Shown: positions 22,947 to 33,004, counted from the stretch's first letter. The stretch: DNA of 64,000 bases from Euglena gracilis (GCA_039621445.1 CP154954.1:13806387-13870386); one strand, 5' to 3'. The notes: generated by a model from the letters alone, not told the origin. Made by a program: numbers and translations.

Positions 22947-23711
22947 TATGTATGCATGTATGTAAATCTATACATTTGTTTTATGTCCGAATGAAGCATC
23001 CCTGCAACAGTGTGGGTACATACACGGATACATGGATGGGGCGTTGGGTAGGTGTCACATTCAATTGGATTACATGCTGCAGAAACTCAGGTGCTGGGAA
23101 ACACGGTGCCTTGCAATCCAATGTCCCCGAGTGACGGCAGTCAACCGAGGACAAAACAAGACCGACGTTCGTGTCTGGGTGTTGGTGCGTCTGTGTGTGT
23201 TTGTGTGCGTGAGCATGGATGCATATGTTGGTGCACCTCGTAATCAAATGATGCAGTGCAGCCAGTGAAAGATGTAATCTTAGCAGGCAAACCAGTGCTA
23301 CAGATGTGAAGGAGCCAATGCAAGTGCAGTTGAAAGCTGGATTCTGCTTGTGCGCACCGCCCATCCGCTCTGTGTGTGGCTTGTTTTTCCTCTCCTCTAC
23401 TGGTGACACTGCGGGACTTGTAGTTAGTGCGCTACGCTGCTCACGCCGCGGGGCCGAAATTTCCTTTCTGCAAAACTCTTTGCCGCAGCGTTTATGGCAT
23501 TTTCATGGCATTTTTGGCATTTTTTTTTGCCACGGTGGATGTGACAAGGAAACTTTCTGCAACACCGCAACAGTTAACGTGTTTTCCGGTGGTGCCGCCG
23601 AGGGCATAATTTCTGCGTTGTCACGGGCAAGCGTGACATACAGGAGTGCGCCAAACATCGCGTGCAACTAACATCGCGGGGACTTAAACCGAGGTGTCTA
23701 ACTCCGAGGGT
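22947..23711. other. Left flank of the LTR element, no supported gene
   Basis: Starts with TATG repeats, then mixed sequence including a TGTGTG-rich patch (23185-23215). The last 300 bases are richer in CpG (for example CTCACGCCGCGGGG). The pre-insertion locus would join here with 40180 onward, where TTTGCAGGACTCC suggests an exon border, so the LTR element may sit in or near a host gene. Confidence 0.4.
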
Positions 23712-23716
23712 ACGTC
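23712..23716. repeat. 5-bp target-site duplication ACGTC (left)
   Basis: ACGTC immediately precedes the 5' LTR and immediately follows the 3' LTR (40175-40179). A perfect duplication shows that the element is one complete insertion. Confidence 0.85.
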
Positions 23717-24024
23717 TGTGTACCAGGCGTATGCTTCTGTCCCCTTCCGTTGAGGAAGTTAGGATGGAAGCAGATCCTATTAGGATTTCCTAATGGGTGC
23801 CCCTTCTCTCTCCACAGGTGGTATTCTGTTTGTCTTTCCTTTTCTCCGGACCGGACTTGGTTATCCAGTCCGTCCTCCCTGCATTGCTCTGTGCTTTGCT
23901 TCTTGGGAAGTGGGAAAAGGGATTTTACTGTTACTCTGATTTTCAGTTCCCAAGTAGGTGCGCCAAGGCGAAAGCGAAGGCTTTTGGGAATTGGGAATTG
24001 GGAATTGGGAATCAGACGTACACT
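23717..24024 (+). repeat. 5' LTR (308 bp)
   Basis: Begins TGTGTACC and ends GTACACT, so GTGTA and TACAC form short inverted ends. It differs from the 3' LTR at two positions: GTGGGAAAA against GTGTGAAAA, and TTACTCTGA against TTACTATGA. CTCTCTCCACAG followed by GTGG inside it resembles a 3' splice site. Three GGGAATT units precede the end. No clear TATA box was assigned. Confidence 0.95.
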
Positions 24025-24034
24025 TGGTAGCAGA
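24025..24034 (+). promoter_or_regulatory. Primer-binding site, initiator tRNA-Met type
   Basis: TGGTAGCAGA starts directly after the 5' LTR and is complementary to the 3' end of eukaryotic initiator tRNA-Met of the kind ending TCTGCTACCA. A further TTCGATCC at 24039-24046 matches the T-arm region of such tRNAs after a few mismatches, suggesting extended pairing. Confidence 0.8.
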
Positions 24035-24238
24035 TTTGTTCGATCCTACGCTGACTGGCAGCGGAGGGCCCCTGCACCGTTATTACACGGTCGCAGCGTC
24101 AGCTCCCGGCTTCTAGTCAACGTCTAAGCAGACGAGCAGGCTCCGGAAGGTGCTGTACGGTATTACCCGTTACAGCCCCTCTGGTGCCAGCACAACTGCT
24201 TAGTTTTATGGGTTTTTGCTGTTTTTGTCATCAGAAAG

Positions 24239-26818
24239 ATGCAAAGCACAGGCCCCAACCATCAATTCAACTATGCCTTATTCCAGGCATCATTGCAAGA
24301 CATTGACCAAGAAAATGGGGATTGGAAGCTTTTATGTGAAAGTGCTTCCAGTTCCCACGCCGATGAGGCACAGTTGGTTCAATTGTCACAATTGCAACAT
24401 TTGTCATCATTGACAGTGGTCGGCGATGAGCCTTCCACTTCATTGGCTTCAGAGGCTAATGCGGCCTCTTCCGCACTCACCTTGCCACAACGGGGGTATT
24501 CGCCTCTGTCTGCGGCAATGGTGCAGCTGCGCACACCGGAGAAACCCGTGGTGATTCCGCCACCGGGCTTCTCTGGTGATGGTGGGCTAGAATCCTCGTG
24601 TTTCTTTCAACCACCACCCGCTCTTCCACCGGCAAGCCCTTATAGAGCTTTGCCACCACCACCCGATCTTGGGTGCTATCCCGCACTACCTTGGCAACCG
24701 GAGACTCGCCTAGTGGTACCGGAATTCTCCGGTATGTCCCAACCCATGGATGGCTATGGGAAGGGCACTGGTGAGCTCCTTACCGCTGGGGATGTGGAGG
24801 ATATCGTTGCTCGGCTTCCAGGGGATCACCCCCTTGTGAGGCAGTTCAACCATGTGCAACAATGCGTTGCAGACTGTGCAACCGCACTCAACAAAGTGCT
24901 CCAGTTTGATGAGGACAACCAAAAACATATCTTCACCAAGCTGGAATACTGCTGGAATTACTTGCAGGAAGTTGGCAAATATTGCCAGAGGAATTTCGAA
25001 AGTGCGGGTATTGACCTTGCAAACTTTCGGGAAACCTTTGACAAAATGTGCCAACAACTCCCGCAAAACTTCCGGCAAATTAGTGAATGCATGCATGAAG
25101 CGGAAACGCGGAATGACTCCAAGTTTCTGCACTTGCATGACTCACTACAACAGTTATCGGGACAAATGGAGTCCTGTTCATCCGCGTTGTTGCATTTGCA
25201 ACAACAGTTGCATGCACGAGATTCCTCGTCTGCAACAACACACAGTGGTGGATTTGTGTCTATGGACCATTTCACCACATTGTCCGCAACTTTCCATGAA
25301 TCGCAACACCGCATTATGCAGTTGTGCGATGAAACGGAAAAGTTTCGGCAATTCCAGTCACAAGCAAACGGGAATTTTGCTCCCCACACGTATGTGCGGC
25401 AGTTAGAGGAGCGACTTTCCCGTTTGGAGCAGAAAACCTGCTATTGTGACGCGAATCAGGTTGGATTATCCAATCTGAGCGCGAAAGTAGCGGAAGTAGC
25501 ACAACGGCAGGATTCCCTGCAGTTGCAGTTGCAATCCGACATTGGCGGGGTTAACTCGGCCATTGCGGGTTTGCAACAAAGCTATTCCGCACTTTCCCAC
25601 CGAGTTCCGGACATTAGCGGTATTCAGACTGCTATTGGGGAACTCCAGACCCCGTATGCATCGGTGTCTACCAAAGTAACGGAAATGCAGTATCTACCTG
25701 CAGGTTCCAGTTCTCGGATTACCGAGAACCCTGATTTCAGGGCATTTTATGACAAAATGCTCACTAACAATCAGGAAACCTTGCAAGATTTTTGCAACAG
25801 CCTATTACGGGTTGAGGAATCGGTGAATCGGAATGCCCGATCCACGCAAAGTGAGATTACCAGGTTGGATGAGCGAATTTCCGCGTTTTTGGATAAGCCA
25901 CAACCCGGAAATTTGCCCATGGGTACCACAACCGTGTTGTCGGATAACCCTGCACCGGTTGCACCCACCACCACACCAACCAAGGTGACATCACCTTTGC
26001 AGATTCTCTCAAATGCTGTAAAAGCATTAATGGGACAACTCCAATTATTGGATAAGTCTCACGGGAAACTTGTCCAAGATGTTACCGGAATTTCCGAAAG
26101 GATTCCGCACTTGGATGACTTTTCCCGTTACCGCAAGCGTATTCGCGCTTTGGAGGATGAAGTTGACCGTATTTGCGGCCAACTCCAACTCGTTGAGCAT
26201 TTGGAGCAAAGTGTGCATGACTTGTCTGTGGGTTTGGATAATGTGTCCAACCAACAGCAGGTTTCACACCGCAATTCGGCAGTATGCATTGCCGAAGATG
26301 CGCCAAATGTTCCAGAGTCGCGTTCCCATAACCCGGCTCTGGGTGCACATGCACCACCACCACCCGTGTCCCGAGTGTCACAATCCGCGATTCCGCGAAT
26401 TGTGCCACCATTGGCCTTGTCCACAACCCAAACCCAGTTTTCGGACGAATTTCCCATTACGGGAACCGAATTTGCGGAAAACACGGCGATTCCGCCAAGT
26501 CTCCACCAAGAAATTCGTCATTCCATGCTTGTGCGTGGAATGAGCCAAACCCGACACCGGGAGTGGGTCACATGTTGCATGCGCGACATACCCCCACACC
26601 GGAGAGTCTCCCTATTACGGGTGACCAACAGGGTTTGCGACCGGATTTCCGGTACCAGGATTCACCTTCACCAGAAATTTCGCGATTCGGACAAGAATCC
26701 GGAAAGGATACGCTTGGTGCTCGAGCGTACCCAGGCCCAAAACCGCGGAATACCACCGAGGGTCAACGGGTTTTTCAGAAAGACTTCAAGGGCACCATCG
26801 CAATCGCGAATAAGGTGA
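24239..26818 (+). CDS. Coiled-coil first ORF (Gag N-terminal region)
   Basis: Frame of 859 codons starting at ATG 24239 (A at -3), preceded by a 200-base leader after the primer-binding site. The first 150 residues are Pro/Ser-rich. From about residue 190 to 700 the protein is helical and coiled-coil-like, rich in Gln, Leu and Glu (for example LHDSLQQLSGQMESC), with no membrane segment. The last 85 codons overlap the Gag frame, which lies in the -1 frame. The natural product may therefore be a fusion by -1 frameshifting, or the copy carries an indel. Long coiled coils before capsid are unusual for Ty3/gypsy. The minus-strand relic at 1.5-5.1 kb seems to share this plan. Confidence 0.75.
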   Translation: MQSTGPNHQFNYALFQASLQDIDQENGDWKLLCESASSSHADEAQLVQLSQLQHLSSLTVVGDEPSTSLASEANAASSALTLPQRGYSPLSAAMVQLRTPEKPVVIPPPGFSGDGGLESSCFFQPPPALPPASPYRALPPPPDLGCYPALPWQPETRLVVPEFSGMSQPMDGYGKGTGELLTAGDVEDIVARLPGDHPLVRQFNHVQQCVADCATALNKVLQFDEDNQKHIFTKLEYCWNYLQEVGKYCQRNFESAGIDLANFRETFDKMCQQLPQNFRQISECMHEAETRNDSKFLHLHDSLQQLSGQMESCSSALLHLQQQLHARDSSSATTHSGGFVSMDHFTTLSATFHESQHRIMQLCDETEKFRQFQSQANGNFAPHTYVRQLEERLSRLEQKTCYCDANQVGLSNLSAKVAEVAQRQDSLQLQLQSDIGGVNSAIAGLQQSYSALSHRVPDISGIQTAIGELQTPYASVSTKVTEMQYLPAGSSSRITENPDFRAFYDKMLTNNQETLQDFCNSLLRVEESVNRNARSTQSEITRLDERISAFLDKPQPGNLPMGTTTVLSDNPAPVAPTTTPTKVTSPLQILSNAVKALMGQLQLLDKSHGKLVQDVTGISERIPHLDDFSRYRKRIRALEDEVDRICGQLQLVEHLEQSVHDLSVGLDNVSNQQQVSHRNSAVCIAEDAPNVPESRSHNPALGAHAPPPPVSRVSQSAIPRIVPPLALSTTQTQFSDEFPITGTEFAENTAIPPSLHQEIRHSMLVRGMSQTRHREWVTCCMRDIPPHRRVSLLRVTNRVCDRISGTRIHLHQKFRDSDKNPERIRLVLERTQAQNRGIPPRVNGFFRKTSRAPSQSRIR

Positions 26819-28215
26819 AACCCCAGTGGGACGGTGATCCAACCACATGGAGACAGTTTTTCCGGGACTGGGAGTACTACTGGGCATTGAAAGGGCCAAC
26901 CCACGACACAAACCCGGAGGTGATCAAGATGGAATTCATCGATTGCCTCCCTAGGGATGAGAAGGAGCGCGCGCGACAACTTGTCATTCGCTACCGCGTT
27001 TCCTTTCATGACCTGGTGGAGCAATACGCTTCCACCAGTTCAAGTTTGGTCGCTAGGATTACCCTAGAGACCAAGTGGCGGCAATGCGCCCCACCGGACC
27101 GCAAGTGGAAGTCCATTGACCTTTGGTACGCCAAATGGTTAGGACTTGCCGCTGAAGTGGATGAACTCAGTGGAAAGCAAATGCGCGAACAGTTTGACGC
27201 TGTTCTCATGCATTTCACGCCTAGCCTCATCAAGGATATCCACCGTGAGGAGTTGGCGAGTCATCCAATGACTCTTGACCAACGCTGGAACTACGTTTCC
27301 AAGCAATTGAAGCTATCACAGCTTCTTGGTCAGATTCAATCCGCGTATAACGCACACCCAACCGCTGGATTACCGGCTGGTTCAGTGAACGCGTTGCAAA
27401 AATCACTGGTTTCACCCACTTCACCAACCACGGGATCGAAAACGCGATACCCGCGTTCTTCGGACCAAGCCACGGATAAAGTGTGCTTTTTGTGCAACAA
27501 ATCGGGACATATGTCTCGGGAATGTCCTAATCCTGAAGCGCGTAAGCGTATTCAGAGTCCGCGAGGCTCCACCTCATCACGAGGTTCGGGTTCCTCCGCG
27601 TTTTCACGCCAATCGGGCAATTCACGGTCATCGGGTCCCCGTTCCGGTGGTATTAGCCCCCGGATCCCGTTCCGCGATGAGCGGAAACACGGTACCCCTC
27701 GGGGTAGGTCACCCGGTGCCCCGGCCAAGAAGCGTGATTCTCATCGCGAGACATCGCGATCGCGTTCGCGAAGCGGATCATCTTCTTCGCGATCCTCATC
27801 GGGAAAACCCCGATACACCGGTCATGGTCGACGGGATACCCGGTCACCACGACGGTTTGACGGGAAATCGGGAAACCGATCCCCCCGTTACCCAGAATCG
27901 CGACACAAATCGCGGTGTTCGCTTTGTGGATCGAGTGATCACCACTCATCCAAATGTCCGCGTTCTCGTTCTCCCCGCCCTGGCCAACGTCATCGCGGTA
28001 TGAATCGCGGTGACAAGGGTCACTCCTCCAACCGCCATAAAGTCGGTTTCAAGATATCTTGTTTGGAGGATGACACCCCGGCTTCGGGCAGGGAGGGGGA
28101 TGAGACCACGGATACCGATTTCGACGAGGCCCGCATGGCGGTGCGCACGTTGAAATCCGTTTATACCTCTAAAAGGCCCATAGCCGGCTATTCGGCCGGT
28201 TCGGACCTGGAGTAG
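26563..28215 (+). CDS. gag: Gag (capsid and zinc-knuckle nucleocapsid)
   Basis: Open frame of about 550 codons. A capsid-like region comes first (KPQWDGDPTTWRQFFRDWEY, then a helical segment), then a CCHC zinc knuckle CFLCNKSGHMSREC encoded near 27484-27525 (C-x2-C-x4-H-x4-C), then an Arg/Ser-rich tail with many RS and SR dipeptides. A second Cys/His group, CSLCGSSDHHSSKC, near 27919-27960 fits C-x2-C-x4-H-x4-C as a second knuckle. It starts only at a GTG and remains open further upstream, which supports entry by frameshift from the preceding ORF. It ends at TAG 28213-28215, in the same frame as the protease. Confidence 0.85.
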   Translation: MGHMLHARHTPTPESLPITGDQQGLRPDFRYQDSPSPEISRFGQESGKDTLGARAYPGPKPRNTTEGQRVFQKDFKGTIAIANKVKPQWDGDPTTWRQFFRDWEYYWALKGPTHDTNPEVIKMEFIDCLPRDEKERARQLVIRYRVSFHDLVEQYASTSSSLVARITLETKWRQCAPPDRKWKSIDLWYAKWLGLAAEVDELSGKQMREQFDAVLMHFTPSLIKDIHREELASHPMTLDQRWNYVSKQLKLSQLLGQIQSAYNAHPTAGLPAGSVNALQKSLVSPTSPTTGSKTRYPRSSDQATDKVCFLCNKSGHMSRECPNPEARKRIQSPRGSTSSRGSGSSAFSRQSGNSRSSGPRSGGISPRIPFRDERKHGTPRGRSPGAPAKKRDSHRETSRSRSRSGSSSSRSSSGKPRYTGHGRRDTRSPRRFDGKSGNRSPRYPESRHKSRCSLCGSSDHHSSKCPRSRSPRPGQRHRGMNRGDKGHSSNRHKVGFKISCLEDDTPASGREGDETTDTDFDEARMAVRTLKSVYTSKRPIAGYSAGSDLE

Positions 28216-28250
28216 GGAAGCCCGAGGTCCGAGGGCACGGACCTCTGGGC
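28213..28250 (+). promoter_or_regulatory. Gag stop UAG with downstream hairpin: possible readthrough signal
   Basis: TAG GGA is followed after four bases by GCCCGAGGTCC (28220-28230), an 8-base loop and GGACCTCTGGGC (28239-28250). This forms an 11-bp GC-rich stem with one bulged T. The frame stays open from Gag through the TAG into the protease. The loop GGGCA could pair with TGCCC words at about 28281-28298 to make a pseudoknot. Gammaretroviruses use UAG-G plus a 3' pseudoknot to make Gag-Pol; here function is inferred. An upstream CGGACCT can compete for AGGTCCG. Confidence 0.45.
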
Positions 28251-28800
28251 TGATGAACAGATGGAGGTAGGACCTGATCAACCCTGCCCCCCCTGCCCAT
28301 CTGCCTTTCTGGTCGGTACCCGGAAAATTTTCGTGTCCACCACCCCCCACTCGAACTTTCCGCTCGGAATGTTGTGCAAAGTAGGAAAGGGTTCATGGGA
28401 AAGCTGGCAAGAAAACGTATTTTCGCCAGACCCTTCACTTTGCTTACCCCCCATGGAACTTTTGGTCCAAGCGGAAATCAAAATCCAAAATTTTTGTGCA
28501 AAAGTCAAAATTCTCATTGACACTGGTTGTCGCATTGCACTACTTTTTCGGTTCGGGTTGATACCAACCCCCCTCTTGGTGAAAGCTAAGAAGCCGATCA
28601 AAATTACGACGGCTGATAACACCCCCATGTGCGGTGGTGACTTGGGATGATTTTTGGACATTGTCCTACCCCTCATCCCCAAGCACCACTCACACCCCCC
28701 CCAACCGCAAAATTTTCCGGATACCTGAGGATATGAATCCGGAATCCATGGTTCTGACGTAATTCTGGGACACACCTTTTTACGTCAGCACCGGCTGGTA
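28216..28800 (+). pseudogene. Retropepsin-like protease region, with two in-frame stops
   Basis: In the Gag frame, ILIDTGCRIALLF carries the aspartic protease motif D-T-G, with Cys where Ala or Ser is usual. GSDVILGHTFLRQH further on (28753-28794) matches the second conserved retropepsin segment (ILG). TGA at 28648-28650 and TGA at 28726-28728 interrupt the frame between them. Either this copy is dead or the two TGAs (each one base from TGG) are errors. An internal ATG at 28261 could start a separate product. Confidence 0.6.
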
Positions 28801-31302
28801 GTGGATTGCCACTCCCACGGTTTGTGCACATCACCATTCTCTTCATTGCCCCCCAAACCCTCATCACCTGTGGCGTCAACCGCGATAGCCACCAATTTTT
28901 CCACACTGTTTTCGAAAACTTTTACCCCGTTACCAACCACACCAACCAACGTTTTCTACACCGGGTGTACCGAGAAAGTTCACCCCCTGCCCGTAGACAC
29001 ACCAACTTCCGTTCCCCATGAGGCAGGGCAAGCGAGTAGCGGTACCCCCCTCGTTTCACTGGGTTACAAGACGAAAGCCCAAAGGCCTGAAGTGATCACG
29101 ATGTCGAGTAGTCGCCCAGCTGCATCAATACCCCGTTTTCCACCAGATGTATCGCTTTCAGATACATCTGTACACCCCCCAGCAGCTTCAAAAGCGCATC
29201 CGAACTTTTACACACACCCTCACCAGACCAACATGCGCGACCAGGACCACTACTCCGAAACTTCCTTCCAATGTGTGCACTGTAGGAGAATTTCTGCCCA
29301 GCCAGATTTCGATTGTGGATGTCTAGTCCAAACACCAACACTATTCCCGATTTCGTGTAACCATACACTTGGTTGCGGTTCGCAATGCGCGACCGTACAT
29401 CAAGTGCTCCAACAACGAGGTATTGCCTTGTTGTTTGGGACCGCGAAATCCGTGTCACACACCTCCCCCAATTCCATCTGGCATGATATGGACTGGGTAT
29501 ACACCCATCCAACCCATCAACCCTCGGGAATGCCCCTAGGGAGTGTGGATGACACACCCTTGACCTATGTTTACGGATCCCTGAATTGCGTTACCGCTCT
29601 TCAGCCCGCGAACCAGGTCGACACCTACGCGATGCGCGTATGGAACGCATTCAATTTTGGTCAATACCGTATTTTGGAGGAATGGTTCTCCAAAATCGCG
29701 GGTTTGGCTGATACCTTCGATTTGTCGTTGGAAATTGATGCGTTTTCATCAAAAGCGCATGCGCGCTTGTCGCAATATTGGTCGCGACATACCAACGCAT
29801 TTCTGAAATTTTGGGGTGATACCGTGCTATGGATGCACCCTCCCCCAAAACGTGTCCCGGATGTGGTGGATAAAATCCTCCGCGATGAAGCGCGAGGAGC
29901 TCTCCTCATACCCGTCAATCCGAACGCGGATTGGTTTCACCAACTATCCTATGTGTGTTTCCATTGGTGGGATTTCCCCGCTGATGTACCACTATTTGAG
30001 GATTTTTGTGGTATATTATTACCACCGGTTAAAGAAATCATTTTTCGCGTTTGTTTCTTTGACGCATTCGGAATATCCGATGTGCGTGTGCCAAGATACC
30101 TTGGTACGGATGGGGATGCCACACCCTCAACTCAGATTTCTGCGGTCATTGAGAGTGCGGACCAACACCCCAAGTCTGCTGACTATTGTTCGCGAATTAC
30201 TCGTGAATTCCATGGTGTACTGGATAATCCAGTTTACGCCTGCGACATCGACCCCGCGATTCGCCGTCCGTTCGGTGTTTGCAAAATCGAGCTCAAGGAT
30301 GGCGCTAAACCCATGCACTGGAAAATTTTCCGTTGTTCGGGTGAACACGAACAAGCTCTCAACGAGATGATTGAGAAGCTCATCCAGCGGAAGTGGATTA
30401 TCCCTTCCAAGAGCGAGTGGACATCACAAGCTTTTGTGGTGCCCAAACCCGCTGACCAGTCTGGTCAGAAAAAGTGGAGACTAGTGCTGGATTACCGGTA
30501 TCTGAACTCCCAAACCAAGGATGACCCCTTCCCGTTACCGCTGATCGAGGATTTGATCACCAAACAATCGGATAACCGGTTGTGGTCAATCTTTGATCTG
30601 GAAGACGGCTTCCATCAGATGCATTTGCATCCTGATTCGCAACCGTACACGGCATTCGTGACATCCAAGGGTGTGTACCAATGGATGGTACTCCCCATGG
30701 GTGTTAAGAATGGCCCAGCCATGTTTCAACGCATGATCCAGTGGGTTTTGCGCGATTTACCGTTTGCTCTGGTGTACATCGATGATGTAATGGTGGGAAC
30801 CCAACCGCCATCCGCGAAATCGGGCGAGGATATCCTCGAACCGCATTATCGCGATGTGCGGGCGGTATTATCCGCGTTCAAAAAGCATTTGCTTTTTGTG
30901 AAGGGTTCCAAAATGCACCTGTTTCGCAAAATTATTAAGTTTAGCGGGCATATCCTGAGCAACGGGCAGCGTAAAGCCGCACCCAGTAAGATGGAGGCCA
31001 TTAAGAAATGGACTCCTGAGGTCATTAAGATCTTAACGCATTTAAAGGGATTTTTGGGATTAGCCCAATATTACGCGATTTACATGAAAGATTTCGCGAA
31101 AATCGCGGTACCCCTAACCCGACAACTCAAAAATCGGACACCCGATAACGCAAAAGTCATTTGGGATGTCCAAATGCGCGAGGCCTTGAATAAACTCAAG
31201 AAACTTACTCCTCGAGAACGTGGTTCTCGATATCGCGGATCCATACAAACCGTACGTCCTGGAAGTCGACAGCAGCGATTACGCTGTTGGCGGGGTTCTT
31301 AG
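28801..31302 (+). CDS. pol: Pol: reverse transcriptase
   Basis: Frame of 833 codons continuing the protease frame. Residues 1-480 form a spacer without a recognised domain. Reverse transcriptase follows: LVLDYRYLN at about residue 561, FDLEDGFHQMHLHP at 598, LPMGVKNGPAMFQRM, and the catalytic YIDD at about 659. KFSGHILSNGQ and FLGLAQYYAIYMKDF mark the thumb/connection typical of Ty3/gypsy. After about 31200 this frame leaves the coding sense; RNase H continues in the +1 frame, so a one-base shift lies in 31196-31220. The last 30 residues are out-of-frame. Confidence 0.92.
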   Translation: MDCHSHGLCTSPFSSLPPKPSSPVASTAIATNFSTLFSKTFTPLPTTPTNVFYTGCTEKVHPLPVDTPTSVPHEAGQASSGTPLVSLGYKTKAQRPEVITMSSSRPAASIPRFPPDVSLSDTSVHPPAASKAHPNFYTHPHQTNMRDQDHYSETSFQCVHCRRISAQPDFDCGCLVQTPTLFPISCNHTLGCGSQCATVHQVLQQRGIALLFGTAKSVSHTSPNSIWHDMDWVYTHPTHQPSGMPLGSVDDTPLTYVYGSLNCVTALQPANQVDTYAMRVWNAFNFGQYRILEEWFSKIAGLADTFDLSLEIDAFSSKAHARLSQYWSRHTNAFLKFWGDTVLWMHPPPKRVPDVVDKILRDEARGALLIPVNPNADWFHQLSYVCFHWWDFPADVPLFEDFCGILLPPVKEIIFRVCFFDAFGISDVRVPRYLGTDGDATPSTQISAVIESADQHPKSADYCSRITREFHGVLDNPVYACDIDPAIRRPFGVCKIELKDGAKPMHWKIFRCSGEHEQALNEMIEKLIQRKWIIPSKSEWTSQAFVVPKPADQSGQKKWRLVLDYRYLNSQTKDDPFPLPLIEDLITKQSDNRLWSIFDLEDGFHQMHLHPDSQPYTAFVTSKGVYQWMVLPMGVKNGPAMFQRMIQWVLRDLPFALVYIDDVMVGTQPPSAKSGEDILEPHYRDVRAVLSAFKKHLLFVKGSKMHLFRKIIKFSGHILSNGQRKAAPSKMEAIKKWTPEVIKILTHLKGFLGLAQYYAIYMKDFAKIAVPLTRQLKNRTPDNAKVIWDVQMREALNKLKKLTPRERGSRYRGSIQTVRPGSRQQRLRCWRGS

Positions 31303-32317
31303 CCAGCATAATGCGGCGAATGAACTCCGACCTGTGGCTTTCTTCAGCAGGAAGCTACAGGGCGACAACAGGAAAGGACAGGTTAAATGGAGCATTCGCG
31401 AAAAGGAGACATATGCCATTGTGCTTATTCTCCAGAAATTCCGCAGCTGGATAGCCAGCAGCTTGGTCCACATACTCGTGTTGACGGATCATGAGAGCCT
31501 TCAGCACTGGTATACCGAGGACCTAAACAAGGCCATGTCATCAGTGGGCAGAAGATGCCGATGGCATGAGTTCTTGAGCCAGTTTAACCTGGTGGTTATC
31601 TATACCCCAGGTCACACGCAAAAAGTTGCGGATCCTCTCAGCCGAGCCCCCTGGTATTATCCTGGGAACCCGGATGAGGGTGATGCGACTTTTCATGGCA
31701 GCCATGAGGCTGACCAGTTCGCACGTCGATCCGACGCTGCGGACAACATTCTCGATTCATCACCCGTTTCCCGGGTATATCGCAGCATCGCCATTTCACC
31801 ATTGCGTGGAAGGCGCCGGCGTGGACGCACTGCCGGACCCCGTCGCATTACGCGTACGGAAACTCCTACCCCCCTATTTTTCCGCGAATGGGATTATTCG
31901 CGTGACCCTATATATAGTATCATTGTGAATAGACTTCGTAATGGTGAATCCATAGAGAATTACTCTCTATCACCATTGCGGCTTATTTTCCGGAATGATT
32001 CTGGTTATAAATATTGTATACCCCAAGACCTGGTTGATGATGTGATTTTGAGCTATCACAACCATGGTCACCCTGGGGCCCCCAAACTTCTTTCACTAGT
32101 GGGTCGCAGATATTGCACAACCCTGAGTGAAAAATATTTATATTCGCGCTGTTTGCGAATTTTGCAACGGTGCCAGATTTGTCAGGCTGTGAAACCGCGC
32201 AGCGGTACCCCCCCTGGTACGATGGACTTTTTCCCCGTACCACCGGACATTTTTACGTCCCTCTGCATGGATTTTCTCGAACTTGAACCTTGCAAAGGAT
32301 CAGATGACCAAATTTAG
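31220..32317 (+). CDS. pol: Pol: RNase H and integrase N-terminal part
   Basis: RNase H begins with VLEVDSSDYAVGGVLSQ (first Asp), then REKETYA (Glu) and LTDHESLQHW (second Asp), ending near TPGHTQKVADPLSR. About 75 residues of Arg-rich linker follow. The integrase zinc domain has YHNHGHPGAPK and CQICQ (HHCC). The integrase core opens with CMDFLELEP, containing the first catalytic Asp. A TAG at 32315-32317 then stops the frame, although the integrase core continues without shift beyond it. Confidence 0.9.
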   Translation: MVLDIADPYKPYVLEVDSSDYAVGGVLSQHNAANELRPVAFFSRKLQGDNRKGQVKWSIREKETYAIVLILQKFRSWIASSLVHILVLTDHESLQHWYTEDLNKAMSSVGRRCRWHEFLSQFNLVVIYTPGHTQKVADPLSRAPWYYPGNPDEGDATFHGSHEADQFARRSDAADNILDSSPVSRVYRSIAISPLRGRRRRGRTAGPRRITRTETPTPLFFREWDYSRDPIYSIIVNRLRNGESIENYSLSPLRLIFRNDSGYKYCIPQDLVDDVILSYHNHGHPGAPKLLSLVGRRYCTTLSEKYLYSRCLRILQRCQICQAVKPRSGTPPGTMDFFPVPPDIFTSLCMDFLELEPCKGSDDQI

Positions 32318-33004
32318 GATTACGTTTTTGTTGTCGTCTGTCGGCTGAGTGGGTACATAGTAGCCATTTCATGCCGGAAAGCAGGGTTGACAGCCCAAAT
32401 TTTGGCATCCATATTCCTGGAGAAATGTATCTGCTTAATGGGTTTACCGAACGAAATCGTGACTGATCAAGATCACTTGATCTCTTCGCGGTTTTTCACA
32501 ACTTTGTGCGGTTTACTCGGCATTGAGCAGCATTTTTCCATTATATACCGCCCGAAAGGCAATGGTAGAGCCGAGGCAGCCGTGAAATCCGTTGTCAATA
32601 TGCTTCGCCTTTCACTGGCTGACTCGGGTAAGAATTGGTTATCCGTTCTTCATTGGTGTTTATTTTACATCAATACCTTGCCAGGGTTGGTATTACCACG
32701 CTCACCGTACAAAATTGTTTTCGGACGAGACCCTCCGGCCATAGGGGATATCCCCTCGGAGAGACCCGCCCGAAGTAGCGTCAGCTGTGAAACGTGGTTT
32801 GCAGAAGTGGAATTACTCCGCTCTGCAGTCCAATCACGTATCACAGAAATTCATTTCAACAAACGGAAATCGTTTTTACAGAACTTCAACACACCTGTGT
32901 ATAGTCCAGGTGACCGCGTGTGGGTACGGAATAACCGCACCCGCATGCAATCTTCCAAGCTAGATCCTCTTTGGCTCGGCCATGCAAAATTTTGGAGAGG
33001 TTAG
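32318..33004 (+). CDS. pol: Pol: integrase core, after an in-frame TAG
   Basis: Same frame as the preceding segment, separated only by TAG 32315-32317. It starts [14 protein letters not shown], which is the second strand of an rve integrase core. [12 protein letters not shown] contains the second Asp and [11 protein letters not shown] the catalytic Glu (D,D,E). The C-terminal part ([16 protein letters not shown]) is the usual integrase tail. The frame ends at 33004, while the homologous reading continues in the -1 frame from about 32975. The TAG could be a nonsense mutation or a second readthrough site; no strong hairpin was noticed after it. Confidence 0.85.
   Translation, partial: DYVFVVVCRLSGYIVAISCRKAGLTAQILASIFLEKCICLMGLPNEIVTDQDHLISSRFFTTLCGLLGIEQHFSIIYRPKGNGRAEAAVKSVVNMLRLSLADSGKNWLSVLHWCLFYINTLPGLVLPRSPYKIVFGRDPPAIGDIPSERPARSSVSCETWFAEVELLRSAVQSRITEIHFNKRKSFLQNFNTPVYSPGDRVWVRNNRTRMQSSKLDPLWLGHAKFWRG

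Noticed and set aside
28213-32317. Reassigned stop codons in this organism
   Set aside because: Both TAG and TGA interrupt pol, but TAG, TAA and TGA also end frames normally here; decay or recoding is simpler.
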